Shown in pieces: positions 1-9,096 of a stretch of DNA of 64,000 bases. Position 1 is the stretch's first letter, and every line of letters starts with the position of its first letter. Source of the DNA: a bacterium (GTDB taxonomy: Bacteria > CLD3 > SB21); NCBI GenBank assembly GCA_008933615.1, contig WBUR01000001.1:1-64000 (forward strand), in the 5' to 3' direction. The notes below the pieces were generated by a model. That model saw only the letters and a list, made by a program, of their open reading frames with translations, made no database searches and was not told the DNA's origin. Position numbers and translations under genes: made by a program.

Positions 1-250
1 TCATACTGGTCGTTACTGTATAAACACCCGCCGGAACGTTCAAAATGGTGTATTCGCCTTTGGCGTTCGTTGCGGCTCCCATCGTGGTTCCTTCCAGAAT
101 CACATTCACGCCGGGAAGTGCGTCGCCCGTCTCCTTGTCTTTGACCACACCGGTTACTTTACCTGTGTTGCCTGCAAACAAGTAGAGAGGCAGTAGGAAA
201 ACCGCTACTGCACCAAGCAATAACCGTTTTACGATTGTACTACGAGACAT
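1..250 (-). CDS. TonB-dependent receptor-like protein, N-terminal fragment
   Basis: Only the first 83 or so codons are inside the window; the gene runs off the left edge. The translation starts MSRSTIVKRLLLGAVAVFLL, a clear signal peptide, followed by an Ig-like carboxypeptidase-regulatory-like domain (GVVKDKETGDALPGVNVILE, then an NAKGEYTILNVPAG stretch). This N-terminal arrangement is typical of outer-membrane TonB-dependent receptors of the Bacteroidota/FCB group, but other surface proteins carry it too. A strong AAGGAGG Shine-Dalgarno sequence lies 6-10 nt before the ATG at 250. It is divergent from smc. The receptor assignment is inferred from the domain; the barrel is not visible. Confidence 0.7.
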   Translation of the reverse strand, partial: MSRSTIVKRLLLGAVAVFLLPLYLFAGNTGKVTGVVKDKETGDALPGVNVILEGTTMGAATNAKGEYTILNVPAGVYTVTTSM

Positions 251-754
251 AAGAGTCCTCCTTCTGTTTATTAGGATAAGATAATAGAGATTAGGAAATA
301 CAAGAAAGAATTAAAGACATGAATACTAAGGCATCGTAACCAATTATGTCGATTTTACCTCCTTACTGACTAATCGTGTTAATAAAGTGTTAATTAAGCA
401 AAAGAAATGGCTAAAAATTTTAATCATCCTTTCGTTTTGTTAAATGATTGAAAAAAATGTATGGTTACCATTTCTTTCTGAAAATCAAAAACTTGTGATG
501 ATCTCTTTAGAATTGCCTTATTAAAATTTTGATAACGACTTACCTGACAAGCCTATTAAAAAAAGTTAGATGTGAAACTACCTGTAATATATAGTGCCTC
601 AATTGGATATGATTTGGGGACACTACATTACCTGTTTATGGCATTATGATTATGAATATATAACCCATTAAAATGAATGTCAAGTTTTTTTTTTGTATGC
701 AAATAACGTGTAAACAAAAGATTACAAAAAAAGACTTGTGCCCAAAACACAATA

Positions 755-776
755 TTTTGTGATTTAGGTCACAAAA
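755..776. promoter_or_regulatory. CRP/FNR-family operator-like palindrome
   Basis: TTTTGTGA-N6-TCACAAAA is a perfect 8+8 inverted repeat whose core, TGTGA-N6-TCACA, equals the consensus of CRP-family regulators. It is centred about 88 nt upstream of the start expected from the smc promoter and about 515 nt upstream of the divergent receptor-like gene, so the target could be either. No CRP-family gene is present in the window. The match is seen; regulator identity is inferred. Confidence 0.55.
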
Positions 777-816
777 AGCAAAGGAAACATGAAATAAAAA
801 CTTCTGAACTTAATTA

Positions 817-845
817 TTGAAATGCGGATTTTTTATCTATATATT
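817..845 (+). promoter_or_regulatory. sigma70-type promoter of smc
   Basis: TTGAAA (817-822), 17 nt, TATATT (840-845). This predicts transcription start near 852 and a leader of about 50 nt before smc. The same spacing recurs before thiC and before the BON-domain gene, which supports reading this as a real promoter. Confidence 0.5.
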
Positions 846-904
846 AGCCCCGCCTTGGAAATTTCTATTCCAATCAAACTGATTTATCATAAGGGTATCG
901 TTCC

Positions 905-3900
905 ATGTATCTGTCCAGACTGGAGATTTTTGGGTTTAAGACATTTGCCCAAAAGGTAGATCTGCATTTTGACGACGGCATTACCAATATTGTAGGGCCT
1001 AACGGTTGTGGCAAGTCCAACATCGTGGATGCCCTGCGCTGGTCGCTGGGGGAACAGAAATCCAGTGTCCTTCGCAGCGAAAAGATGGAGAATGTGATTT
1101 TTAACGGCACGAAGGGGCGTAAACCTCTCAATCTCGCCGAAGTGAGCCTGACAATCCAAAACACAAAAAACATCTTGCCGACGGAATATACCGAAGTAAC
1201 CCTTACACGCCGTATTTACCGTTCCGGCGAAAGCGAGTATTTCCTAAATCGTCTGCCCTGCCGTCTTAAAGACATTAACGATCTCTTCATGGATACCGGC
1301 ATGGGCGCCGACGCGTATTCGGTCATTGAGCTTAAGATGGTCGAACAGATTCTTTCCGATAATACGGAAGACCGTCGGAAACTTTTTGAGGAGGCGGCGG
1401 GGATAACTAAATATAAAATCCGGCGCAGGCAAACCTTCCGCAAATTAGACGCAACGAAGGCCGATCTAATGCGCGCTAATGATATTATCGCTGAAATCGA
1501 AAAAAAGGTCAATTCGCTCAGGCGCCAAACTCAGAAAGCTAACCGTTATAATAAACTAATGTCCCGTCTCAAAATAGAGGACGTCCGGATGGGACATCAC
1601 GAATTTATGCGCCTTTCGAATCTGATAACACCGCTGGAAAGCAAATTGGCCGGACTTGAAAGTTCTGCCGAACAGATTTTAGGCGAGGTCAGCAAAAAAG
1701 AATCTGAAGTCGAGGCTCTCAACGCAGTTCTCATCAGGAAAGAGCAGAAATTACGTGAGACGCAAATCGAACTTGAAAATCAGGATAAACAGATCAAAAC
1801 GATCGAAGAACAAATTCTAATCTCACGGGAACGTAAGAGCAGTTTGCTCGATTTGATACGCCGTTATTCTGAAGAAAAGACGGCTTCGCTCGAAAAGAAA
1901 GAAATTCTAAATAGGCGTATCGATGAACTCAGCGTGGCAATCGAAAACCTGGAGAGCCGCTATGCTGAGTCTAAAGAAAATCTATCTTCAAAAAAGGCCG
2001 ACTTCGAAGGGTTTGATGGGTCGATCACGAACAAAAAGAATGAACTAGAACAAAATCGAAAAGAATTAGTCCAACTGATAGACGAAGTAGCAAAAAAACG
2101 CAGCGCTTATCAACTGACCAAAAACAATATTCAGAATCTTGAACGGAAAATTGACGACCTCAAAAAAGACAATGCGGTCTATTCGTCTACTTCGGATGAT
2201 GCGCTGAGCGTTTTGGACGATACTCAATATGAAAAGCAAAAACTGGCCGATACAATCGACTCGCTCAAAAAGGATATCATTCAGGACCAACATCATGTCG
2301 ATTCGCTTCGTGTTTCAATTGACGAATCTCGATCTCTTAAACTACACGCAGAAGCCGATGTTCGATCGATCCATTCGCGTATCGCAATTATCCAAAAAGC
2401 GATCGAATCCCATGAAGGGTTTCCTGAAGGCGTTCAATACCTGTTACAGGAAAAATTTGCCGGTATTGATACCACCATTGCGGATATCATCTCCGTCGAT
2501 GAGGTATACAAAAGGGCTACCGAGGCCGCGTTGGGAGACAGTTTTTCTTTTCTGGTTTCCGGCAAGATCGACTCGATCCGAAACGCATTATCCAAACTGA
2601 CGGAATCACGAAAAGGGGTTGCGACTTTTCTTAATCGGGAAAAATTATCGCAATTTCGATCCTCCGTCGATCTCAACGAACTCAACGGGATCAAGAACGA
2701 AATTATCGGATTTGCCACAGAATTAGTTAAGAGCGACGATCCGCGATTAATGCAGCTACTTTTAGGCGACGTGGTATTTGTTGATCAATTTGAAAACGCT
2801 CTAACCTTTGCCGACCGTTTTCCCCAATTCCGTTTTGTTACGCTCGCGGGCGAAATCGTCAAAGGCAACTATCTGATCAAAGGAGGCAGTCAGGCTCAAA
2901 CCAACGATACGATGATCGGCCAGCGTGAAGCCCTGCGCCGCTTGCAGGATCAGGTTATCCAGTTGGAAAAACAAGTTGTAGATCTGCAAACAAAGATCAC
3001 TGACCTTGAGGGACAACTTCGGGAAACAACGGCAAAACTGGCCGCCGATCAGGAAAAACAGAAATCGTCGGAACAACAGTTACTGTCCCTCGACAAAGAA
3101 ATTTCCCAGTCGGAGTACGAACAAAAACGTTCCAAGGAAACCCTGGTAAAGAACCAGGATATCATTGACCAAACAACCCGCGAATTGCTGGTATTCCAAG
3201 CCCATTTGGAAGAAATGGAACCCCGCATGGATGAATTAGAGTCACGGCGGGGCGAGCTGGAATTACAGACTCGTAAACTGGAATTACAACTCAATGATCT
3301 AGAAAAAGAACGCAAGGACCGATCTGAATCGGTTAACGAAGTATTCTCTTCTTTTGTACGGCTTGAAAGCGAAATTAAAACTCACCAGACCAACGTAGAA
3401 AATAGCCGGCAGCAAATTCAAGATATGGACACGACGATAGCCAAACACGAGTCTGAAACCGTTGCTGCACAGCAGGAGATTGAGAAGCTTGGGGAATCGG
3501 CCGTTGTTCGTGAATCTGAACTGATTGCCATTTCCAAAAAACGCGACGCTATCGAAAAAGATCGCGACATGGGGGGAAGCGAAGTATCCAACCTTCGTGA
3601 ATCCGCCGGAAAGATTGAAGCGGAATTGAAGAAGATCCGGCGCCAGCGCGAAGAGCTTCTGAATTCCCGCCACACCATGGAACAGGAGCATAACGATCTG
3701 CGTTTTGAGATGCGCAGCCTTACCGAACGGATACAGCGCGATTACGATTTTGACCTTTCCAAAGACTCCGTTGAAACCTTGTTGGCATCGGTTACTCCCG
3801 AATCCAAAGAGGAGGCCGAGTATTCTGAAATTGAAGAGGTTTCCCCAGGTACGCCGTTGCCGGAAAACGAACAATCCGAAAAAAATCTTGATGAGGTTTT

Positions 3901-4699
3901 GGATAGCGACCTTCCGCAAGAAACGCCGGCCTCTTCCGGGTTTGATTCCGTCGCTGTAAAGAGTATGATCGATGAATTGCGCCGCAAAATCAAACAACTC
4001 GGGCCTGTAAATATGGAAGCCTTCGCCGAATATAACGTAGAAAAAGAACGGTTAGACACGCTCACTCAGCAACGTCAAGACCTCTTGGAAGCTGAAAGCC
4101 AATTGATGCAGACAATAGAAACGATCAATACAACGGCCCAAAAACAGTTCATGGAAGTATTCGACCGTATCAAAGAAAATTTCATAAATATTTTTACATC
4201 GCTGTTTGAAAGCAGCGAAGCCAATTTGGAATTGGCCAAGGACGAAGACCCGCTGGAAGCTAATATTGAAATTCTTGCCCGACCCACAGGCAAGAAAATT
4301 CAACATATCGCATTGCTTTCGGGAGGAGAAAAAACACTTACGGCTATCGCTCTGCTTTTTGCGATTTATCTCGTAAAACCCAGCCCTTTTTGTATTCTGG
4401 ACGAAGTAGATGCTCCGCTTGATGATACCAATATTGACAAATTCACCAAGATCCTGCGCGATTTTTCAAAAGACACACAATTTATCGTTGTCACCCACAA
4501 CAAACGAACCATGGAAGCTGCACAAAATATTTTCGGTATCACCATGCAGGAGGCCGGCGTTTCAAAAGTGGTTTCGGTAAAATTCAATGATCGCGACATC
4601 CAGTCGGACGATATCGAAGAAATCATCCGCCAAAATCAGGTCGAAGAACTGACGCACGAAGTCAAAGAGCCTCCACCGGGAACGCCTCCCGAAAATTAG
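905..4699 (+). CDS. smc: chromosome segregation ATPase SMC
   Basis: A 1264-residue SMC protein, the core ATPase of the bacterial condensin complex that compacts and segregates the chromosome. The N-terminal head has Walker A GPNGCGKS (31-38). Long coiled coils flank a hinge around residues 510-680, and the C-terminal head carries the ABC signature LSGGEK (1138-1143) and a Walker B ending in FCILDEVDAPLDD. It is somewhat longer than typical (about 1150-1200). The excess is an acidic, low-complexity insertion at about residues 965-1012, just before the conserved LGPVN segment, and a Pro-rich tail ending PPGTPPEN. The ATG at 905 follows AAGGG with good spacing. The partners scpA and scpB are not in the window. 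nth follows about 100 nt downstream. Confidence 0.97.
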   Translation: MYLSRLEIFGFKTFAQKVDLHFDDGITNIVGPNGCGKSNIVDALRWSLGEQKSSVLRSEKMENVIFNGTKGRKPLNLAEVSLTIQNTKNILPTEYTEVTLTRRIYRSGESEYFLNRLPCRLKDINDLFMDTGMGADAYSVIELKMVEQILSDNTEDRRKLFEEAAGITKYKIRRRQTFRKLDATKADLMRANDIIAEIEKKVNSLRRQTQKANRYNKLMSRLKIEDVRMGHHEFMRLSNLITPLESKLAGLESSAEQILGEVSKKESEVEALNAVLIRKEQKLRETQIELENQDKQIKTIEEQILISRERKSSLLDLIRRYSEEKTASLEKKEILNRRIDELSVAIENLESRYAESKENLSSKKADFEGFDGSITNKKNELEQNRKELVQLIDEVAKKRSAYQLTKNNIQNLERKIDDLKKDNAVYSSTSDDALSVLDDTQYEKQKLADTIDSLKKDIIQDQHHVDSLRVSIDESRSLKLHAEADVRSIHSRIAIIQKAIESHEGFPEGVQYLLQEKFAGIDTTIADIISVDEVYKRATEAALGDSFSFLVSGKIDSIRNALSKLTESRKGVATFLNREKLSQFRSSVDLNELNGIKNEIIGFATELVKSDDPRLMQLLLGDVVFVDQFENALTFADRFPQFRFVTLAGEIVKGNYLIKGGSQAQTNDTMIGQREALRRLQDQVIQLEKQVVDLQTKITDLEGQLRETTAKLAADQEKQKSSEQQLLSLDKEISQSEYEQKRSKETLVKNQDIIDQTTRELLVFQAHLEEMEPRMDELESRRGELELQTRKLELQLNDLEKERKDRSESVNEVFSSFVRLESEIKTHQTNVENSRQQIQDMDTTIAKHESETVAAQQEIEKLGESAVVRESELIAISKKRDAIEKDRDMGGSEVSNLRESAGKIEAELKKIRRQREELLNSRHTMEQEHNDLRFEMRSLTERIQRDYDFDLSKDSVETLLASVTPESKEEAEYSEIEEVSPGTPLPENEQSEKNLDEVLDSDLPQETPASSGFDSVAVKSMIDELRRKIKQLGPVNMEAFAEYNVEKERLDTLTQQRQDLLEAESQLMQTIETINTTAQKQFMEVFDRIKENFINIFTSLFESSEANLELAKDEDPLEANIEILARPTGKKIQHIALLSGGEKTLTAIALLFAIYLVKPSPFCILDEVDAPLDDTNIDKFTKILRDFSKDTQFIVVTHNKRTMEAAQNIFGITMQEAGVSKVVSVKFNDRDIQSDDIEEIIRQNQVEELTHEVKEPPPGTPPEN

Positions 4700-4803
4700 A
4701 GCCCCCGTCCATTTAATTATCCCTTTCAGATCGCTTGCAAGATTTATGTGGACACTCACCTCTTATTTATTTATTTTTATTAGTTCCCATCGGCCAGGAT
4801 AAA

Positions 4804-5454
4804 ATGGAATCTTTAGATGATAGAAGAAAACGCGCAAGGCGAATCACAAGAACCCTGAGGAATATTTTTCCAGATGCACAATGTAAATTAACCTTTCAGA
4901 CGCCGTTTGAACTACTCGTAAAGACCATCTTATCGGCGCAATGCACCGACGAACGCGTCAACCGGGTCGCCGTGGATTTATTTAATAAATATCCGGGCCC
5001 GGAAGATTTTGCAAAAGCTTCTCAAGGCGATTTGGAGAAAGATATCCAATCCACAGGTTTGTTCAGAAACAAAGCGCGTCATATTCGGGCGAGCGCTTCG
5101 TTTCTGATCGAGCAATTCGGAGGGGTCGTTCCACCGTCAATGGATGAACTGATTCGGTTTCCCGGCGTTGGCCGTAAGACCGCGAACGTGATATTGGGTA
5201 ATGTATTCGGTATTCCGGCATTAGTCGTCGATACGCACGTTATTCGTTTGTCAAAATTACTTGGTTTGACACTTCAAAATAATCCGGAAAAAATTGAATA
5301 CGATCTGATGAAAATACTTCCGAAAAAAGAATGGGTATCTTTTTCCCATCTGTTATCTGACCATGGACGCCAAACGTGTATTGCACGGCGTCCTCAATGC
5401 GGACGGTGCTGCGTGGAAAAAGATTGTCCATCATCCTTGGTACCCCAAATTTAG
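4804..5454 (+). CDS. nth: endonuclease III (DNA glycosylase/AP lyase)
   Basis: Base-excision-repair glycosylase of the HhH-GPD superfamily that removes oxidised pyrimidines and nicks the abasic site. The helix-hairpin-helix reads FPGVGRKTANVILGN, including the catalytic Lys, and is followed by VVDTHVIRL with the catalytic Asp. The C-terminal [4Fe-4S] ligands have the canonical spacing C-x6-C-x2-C-x5-C. The ATG at 4804 gives a 216-aa protein of normal family length. An in-frame upstream start at 4735 would add 23 hydrophobic residues not expected in this family. Its 3' end lies 16 nt before the GTG of the next gene, so the two may be co-transcribed. Confidence 0.95.
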   Translation: MESLDDRRKRARRITRTLRNIFPDAQCKLTFQTPFELLVKTILSAQCTDERVNRVAVDLFNKYPGPEDFAKASQGDLEKDIQSTGLFRNKARHIRASASFLIEQFGGVVPPSMDELIRFPGVGRKTANVILGNVFGIPALVVDTHVIRLSKLLGLTLQNNPEKIEYDLMKILPKKEWVSFSHLLSDHGRQTCIARRPQCGRCCVEKDCPSSLVPQI

Positions 5455-5470
5455 TAACACAGGTGATTTT

Positions 5471-8400
5471 GTGAATTTGTTTTATCGTATCTGTTTCATT
5501 ATTTTGATAAGCCTCTTGTGCCCCGCTTTCCTATCCTCTCAAAAGCTCTTTATAAAAAATTATACATCCGCCGAAGGTCTCGCGCAAAATCAGGTGTTTA
5601 GCGTTGAACAGGATCACCTTGGATTCATGTGGTTTGGAACCGGTGGAGGATTAAGCAGGTATGACGGCCGTACTTTCAGAAACTACACCAAAGAAAACGG
5701 GTTAGCCAGCAATGTCATCCGCGTGATCTTCGAATCCTCAGACCACCGCCTCTGGCTTGGAACCGACGAAGGCCTCAGCAGGTATGTTATTAAATCCGAT
5801 TCTTTTGTCAATTATAATTCTTCAGATGAATTATACACGGGCGTTCTCGGTAAAGGCACCGTACGAAGCATTCTTGAAGATTCAAGCGGAAATGTATGGT
5901 TCGCCACGGCAGAGGGCCTCAGCGTTCTCGATAAAAAAACAGGAACGTTCTACAATTTTACGGTTGCCGACGGCCTGCCCTCCAATGTGATATTATGCTT
6001 AACCAAAAATCCGGAAAACACTATTTACGCCGGCACTCCCGAAGGCATCGGCGTTGTGCGTTTGAAAAACGATTTTACGATTGACGTGAATAGCATATCT
6101 GCCCGCGACGGACTAATCAATAACCGCATAGAAGCTATTTTCTACGATACATTTAATCGTCTGTGGATCGGCACACCGGTCGGCGTAACTAAGATAGAGG
6201 ACCATATGTTCAGGAATCTCACCTCTTCCTCAGGCCTTGCGCATAATTCGGTTCGCGGCATCACTCAAAGTAAAAGAGGTTATGTATGGATTACAACTGA
6301 GGGCGGTATTAGTTTTACGGATTCTCGGTCCGATCCCATTACTTTCAAAAATTACAACACAAGGAACGGGTTTGCAGGAAATTTTTTTTATACCATGCTG
6401 GAGGATCGCGAAAACAATCTCTGGTTCGGTACATTCGGCAAAGGCGTCAGCAAACTAATTTCGGAAGAGTTGGTTTCATATTTGGAAGCTGACGGGCTGA
6501 TCAATGATGCAATTCTTTCCGCCGCACACGATGTCAGCGGACGACTGTATATCGGCACTACGATCGGCCTATCTATATTTTATCAGAATAAGTTCCAGTC
6601 GTACTCGCAAGCCGAAGGACTTAATGCTACCGAGATTTGGAATGTAACGATCGATCCGCAGGGATTTATTTGGCTTGGCACATATAACGGATTAAAGCTG
6701 CTGATCCCTGACAACTATTTTTCTCTTTACCCCAATATTTCTGCGGCGGAATCTGAAAAGGCGCGGATTCTGATCAGCCAATCCCAAAAAATCAAAGATT
6801 TCTATTCGGTCAATTTATCAATGTTTCCTGAATTAAACGGACGCCGGGTTGTTGATATTGTCGTGGACAGCCGGGAAAGGATCTGGTTCGCCTCCACCGA
6901 CCAAGGCATCGGCTATATTACGATCAACAATCAGGGAACACTTTCCGTAAAGTTATTCACAACCCACCACGGATTATTCAATAACAATCCTTGGTGTTTG
7001 TATGAAGATTCACAGCGTCGTATGTGGGCCGGAATGATCGGCGGCGGGCTGGCGTTATTTGATGAAACAAATGAATCGTTTTATAAGTTCACTCAAAAAG
7101 ACGGGCTGGCCGACGACGTGGCGTTGGCGCTGTGCGAAGATGGTTTTGGCAACCTGTGGATCGGCAGTGAACGGGGTATTACCCGGCTTGATATTCAGAA
7201 ATTACCCGCGCCTTCCGCCGAAAATACCGACATTCATTCTATTGTCAAACATTTCTCAACCAAAGACGGCCTGACGGATAATTGCGTTAACGCAATAACC
7301 CGCGACCTGAATGGTATGTTGTGGGTTGGAACTAACAACGGCTTGAATTTCATCAATCCTTCGACAGAGCGCATCGTTAAAACATATACAAAAAGGCAGG
7401 GACTAATTGATCACGAAGTAAGCACGAACAATTCTCTGATAACCGACAACAACTTTGTCTGGATCGGCACCGCCGGCGGCCTGACACGTATTCCTGTCAT
7501 TCCTTCGGTAACTATGACCATACCTGCTCCGGTGGTCTATTTAACTGATTTTATCGTAGAGGATAAAACACAAAAACAAACGCGCCGGCTTAATCTAAAT
7601 TATCGTCAGTCGGAAGACACGGCTCCGGAAGACACTTCCTTTTTCGAGCGCCTTTTTCACACAAGCGATCAAACCGTTTTGTATGAAGAAAATAATATCA
7701 CGATCGACTTTGTATCCCCGTCCTTTAAGGATGAAAACGACGTACGATACCGTTACCGCCTGATCGGATTCGAAAAAGAATGGTCCGAACCTACGCTCGA
7801 CAACCGGGTGAGGTATACCAACCTCAATGAAGGCAATTACCGGTTCGAAGTCATGGCCGGCAACGGGCTTGGGATGTGGAGCGACAAACCTATATCTGTT
7901 CACTTCAAAATTCTGACGCCGTTTTGGAAAAGCTGGTGGTTTATCTTATTCGTTACGTCTTTTATATCTCTTGGCGTATATACGTTATATCAATTCCGTA
8001 TCACCCTTGTCCGGCAACGCACGGCGGAGCTTGAGGCGAAGGTTACGAAACGTACGCGGGAGCTTATGGTGCAGAAAGAAACCGTTGAGCGCATATTAAA
8101 TGAACTTCGTGAAACTCAGATGCATCTGGTTCACTCCGAAAAAATGGCCTCCTTAGGACAGATGGTTGCAGGCATTGCGCATGAGATCAATAACCCGATC
8201 ACGTATGTAAAAGCAAATATTTCCCTATTGGAAAAGAAACAACATCAGGTTCAGGCGATGTTTTACTCGTTTTCCGACTTATTCGATTTCTTTGACACAT
8301 TTAAAAACATCCATGATGAGCCGCATGCCGCCTTTGCAGCCAAAATGACGGAAATTGATAAGCTTATTGAATCCTCCAAATTTGAAAAGTTTCTTTCCGA

Positions 8401-8950
8401 TTTTCCGAAGATTATTCACGAAATGCGGGATGGAGTCGAACGAACGCAGAAGATCGTCGAGGACCTCCGCAATTTTTCCCGGCTCGACGAATCGCATTTT
8501 AAAGAAATTTCCCTTATCGATTCCATTGAGAGCACTTTAAATATTCTTAAAAATGAATACAAAAACCGGATCACCATTCACCGAAACTTTACTGAATTAC
8601 CGCTGATCTACTGCAATCCGGGCCATATTAATCAAGTTTTAATGAACCTGCTCGTGAATGCATTTCAATCTATCGAAGGAGAAGGCGACGTTTGGATTCG
8701 CACCAATGCAGGACAGAATAACATTCTAATTACGATCAAAGATAACGGCAAAGGTATACCGTACGACATTCAGCACAAAGTATACGACCCTTTTTTCACC
8801 ACCAAACCGGTCGGCAAAGGAACCGGCCTTGGATTGGCCATTTCATACAAAATCCTCGAAGCGCACAAAGGTACTATATTTTTTGAAAGCGCTCCCGGGG
8901 TCGGCACTGAGTTTAAGATTACGCTGCCCATCCGTAAATATTCGGCGTGA
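5471..8950 (+). CDS. periplasmic beta-propeller sensor histidine kinase
   Basis: A 1159-aa membrane sensor kinase. A GTG start at 5471 is chosen because it places a signal sequence (VNLFYRICFIILISLL) at the N-terminus; longer versions would run back into nth. About 650 residues of Reg_prop repeats follow (recurrent WFGT, LWIGT, ITRDLNGMLWVGT segments), which should fold into two periplasmic propellers. Then come a Y_Y_Y domain (about 741-817), one transmembrane helix (about 820-842), a coiled coil and a HisKA domain with phospho-acceptor His904 (GIAHEINNP). An HATPase domain has NQVLMNLLVNA, DNGKGIP and GTGLGLAI. Unlike Bacteroides hybrid two-component proteins it has no receiver or AraC-type domain, so it must signal through a separate regulator, which is not adjacent. 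The ligand is unknown. Confidence 0.9.
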   Translation: MNLFYRICFIILISLLCPAFLSSQKLFIKNYTSAEGLAQNQVFSVEQDHLGFMWFGTGGGLSRYDGRTFRNYTKENGLASNVIRVIFESSDHRLWLGTDEGLSRYVIKSDSFVNYNSSDELYTGVLGKGTVRSILEDSSGNVWFATAEGLSVLDKKTGTFYNFTVADGLPSNVILCLTKNPENTIYAGTPEGIGVVRLKNDFTIDVNSISARDGLINNRIEAIFYDTFNRLWIGTPVGVTKIEDHMFRNLTSSSGLAHNSVRGITQSKRGYVWITTEGGISFTDSRSDPITFKNYNTRNGFAGNFFYTMLEDRENNLWFGTFGKGVSKLISEELVSYLEADGLINDAILSAAHDVSGRLYIGTTIGLSIFYQNKFQSYSQAEGLNATEIWNVTIDPQGFIWLGTYNGLKLLIPDNYFSLYPNISAAESEKARILISQSQKIKDFYSVNLSMFPELNGRRVVDIVVDSRERIWFASTDQGIGYITINNQGTLSVKLFTTHHGLFNNNPWCLYEDSQRRMWAGMIGGGLALFDETNESFYKFTQKDGLADDVALALCEDGFGNLWIGSERGITRLDIQKLPAPSAENTDIHSIVKHFSTKDGLTDNCVNAITRDLNGMLWVGTNNGLNFINPSTERIVKTYTKRQGLIDHEVSTNNSLITDNNFVWIGTAGGLTRIPVIPSVTMTIPAPVVYLTDFIVEDKTQKQTRRLNLNYRQSEDTAPEDTSFFERLFHTSDQTVLYEENNITIDFVSPSFKDENDVRYRYRLIGFEKEWSEPTLDNRVRYTNLNEGNYRFEVMAGNGLGMWSDKPISVHFKILTPFWKSWWFILFVTSFISLGVYTLYQFRITLVRQRTAELEAKVTKRTRELMVQKETVERILNELRETQMHLVHSEKMASLGQMVAGIAHEINNPITYVKANISLLEKKQHQVQAMFYSFSDLFDFFDTFKNIHDEPHAAFAAKMTEIDKLIESSKFEKFLSDFPKIIHEMRDGVERTQKIVEDLRNFSRLDESHFKEISLIDSIESTLNILKNEYKNRITIHRNFTELPLIYCNPGHINQVLMNLLVNAFQSIEGEGDVWIRTNAGQNNILITIKDNGKGIPYDIQHKVYDPFFTTKPVGKGTGLGLAISYKILEAHKGTIFFESAPGVGTEFKITLPIRKYSA

Positions 8951-8984
8951 TGTAAAAAAACCTTTACGCCAATCACTAATAATC

Positions 8985-9013
8985 TTGCCTATCCTTTTTT
9001 CTTTTATTATCTT
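8985..9013 (+). promoter_or_regulatory. possible promoter of citrate synthase gene
   Basis: TTGCCT (8985-8990), 17 nt, TATCTT (9008-9013) in the 146-nt gap before gltA. Each box has two mismatches to consensus, so the call is weak, but spacing and position fit. Confidence 0.3.
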
Positions 9014-9096
9014 GACCCCACCTATTCAGAATTCGTCGTCTTAACACGAATTTTATGAACCTCACTATTTAACCTCTTTCCTCTAAAGGAGTCGCT

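Larger units (their letters stand above)
251..904. other. 654-bp divergent intergenic regulatory region
   Basis: AT-rich spacer between the left-edge receptor-like gene (minus) and smc (plus). It contains a CRP-type palindrome (755-776) and a sigma70-like promoter for smc (817-845). Just upstream of the palindrome a second, imperfect dyad, TTGTG-N7-CACAA, lies at about 736-752. No ORF with family resemblance or ribosome-binding site was seen in the gap. Confidence 0.6.

Noticed and set aside
3299-3997. 232-codon open frame antisense to smc
   Set aside because: Lies wholly inside smc, which has clear motifs; the antisense translation shows no family features and no ribosome-binding site.
5363-5470. 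Longer N-terminus of the propeller kinase, starting inside nth
   Set aside because: It would overlap the conserved iron-sulfur end of nth and bury the signal peptide; the GTG at 5471 gives a proper signal sequence.
8941-8978. GGCG...CGCC hairpin at the end of the propeller kinase gene as a terminator
   Set aside because: The stem is interrupted and includes the stop codon, and there is no T run after it.
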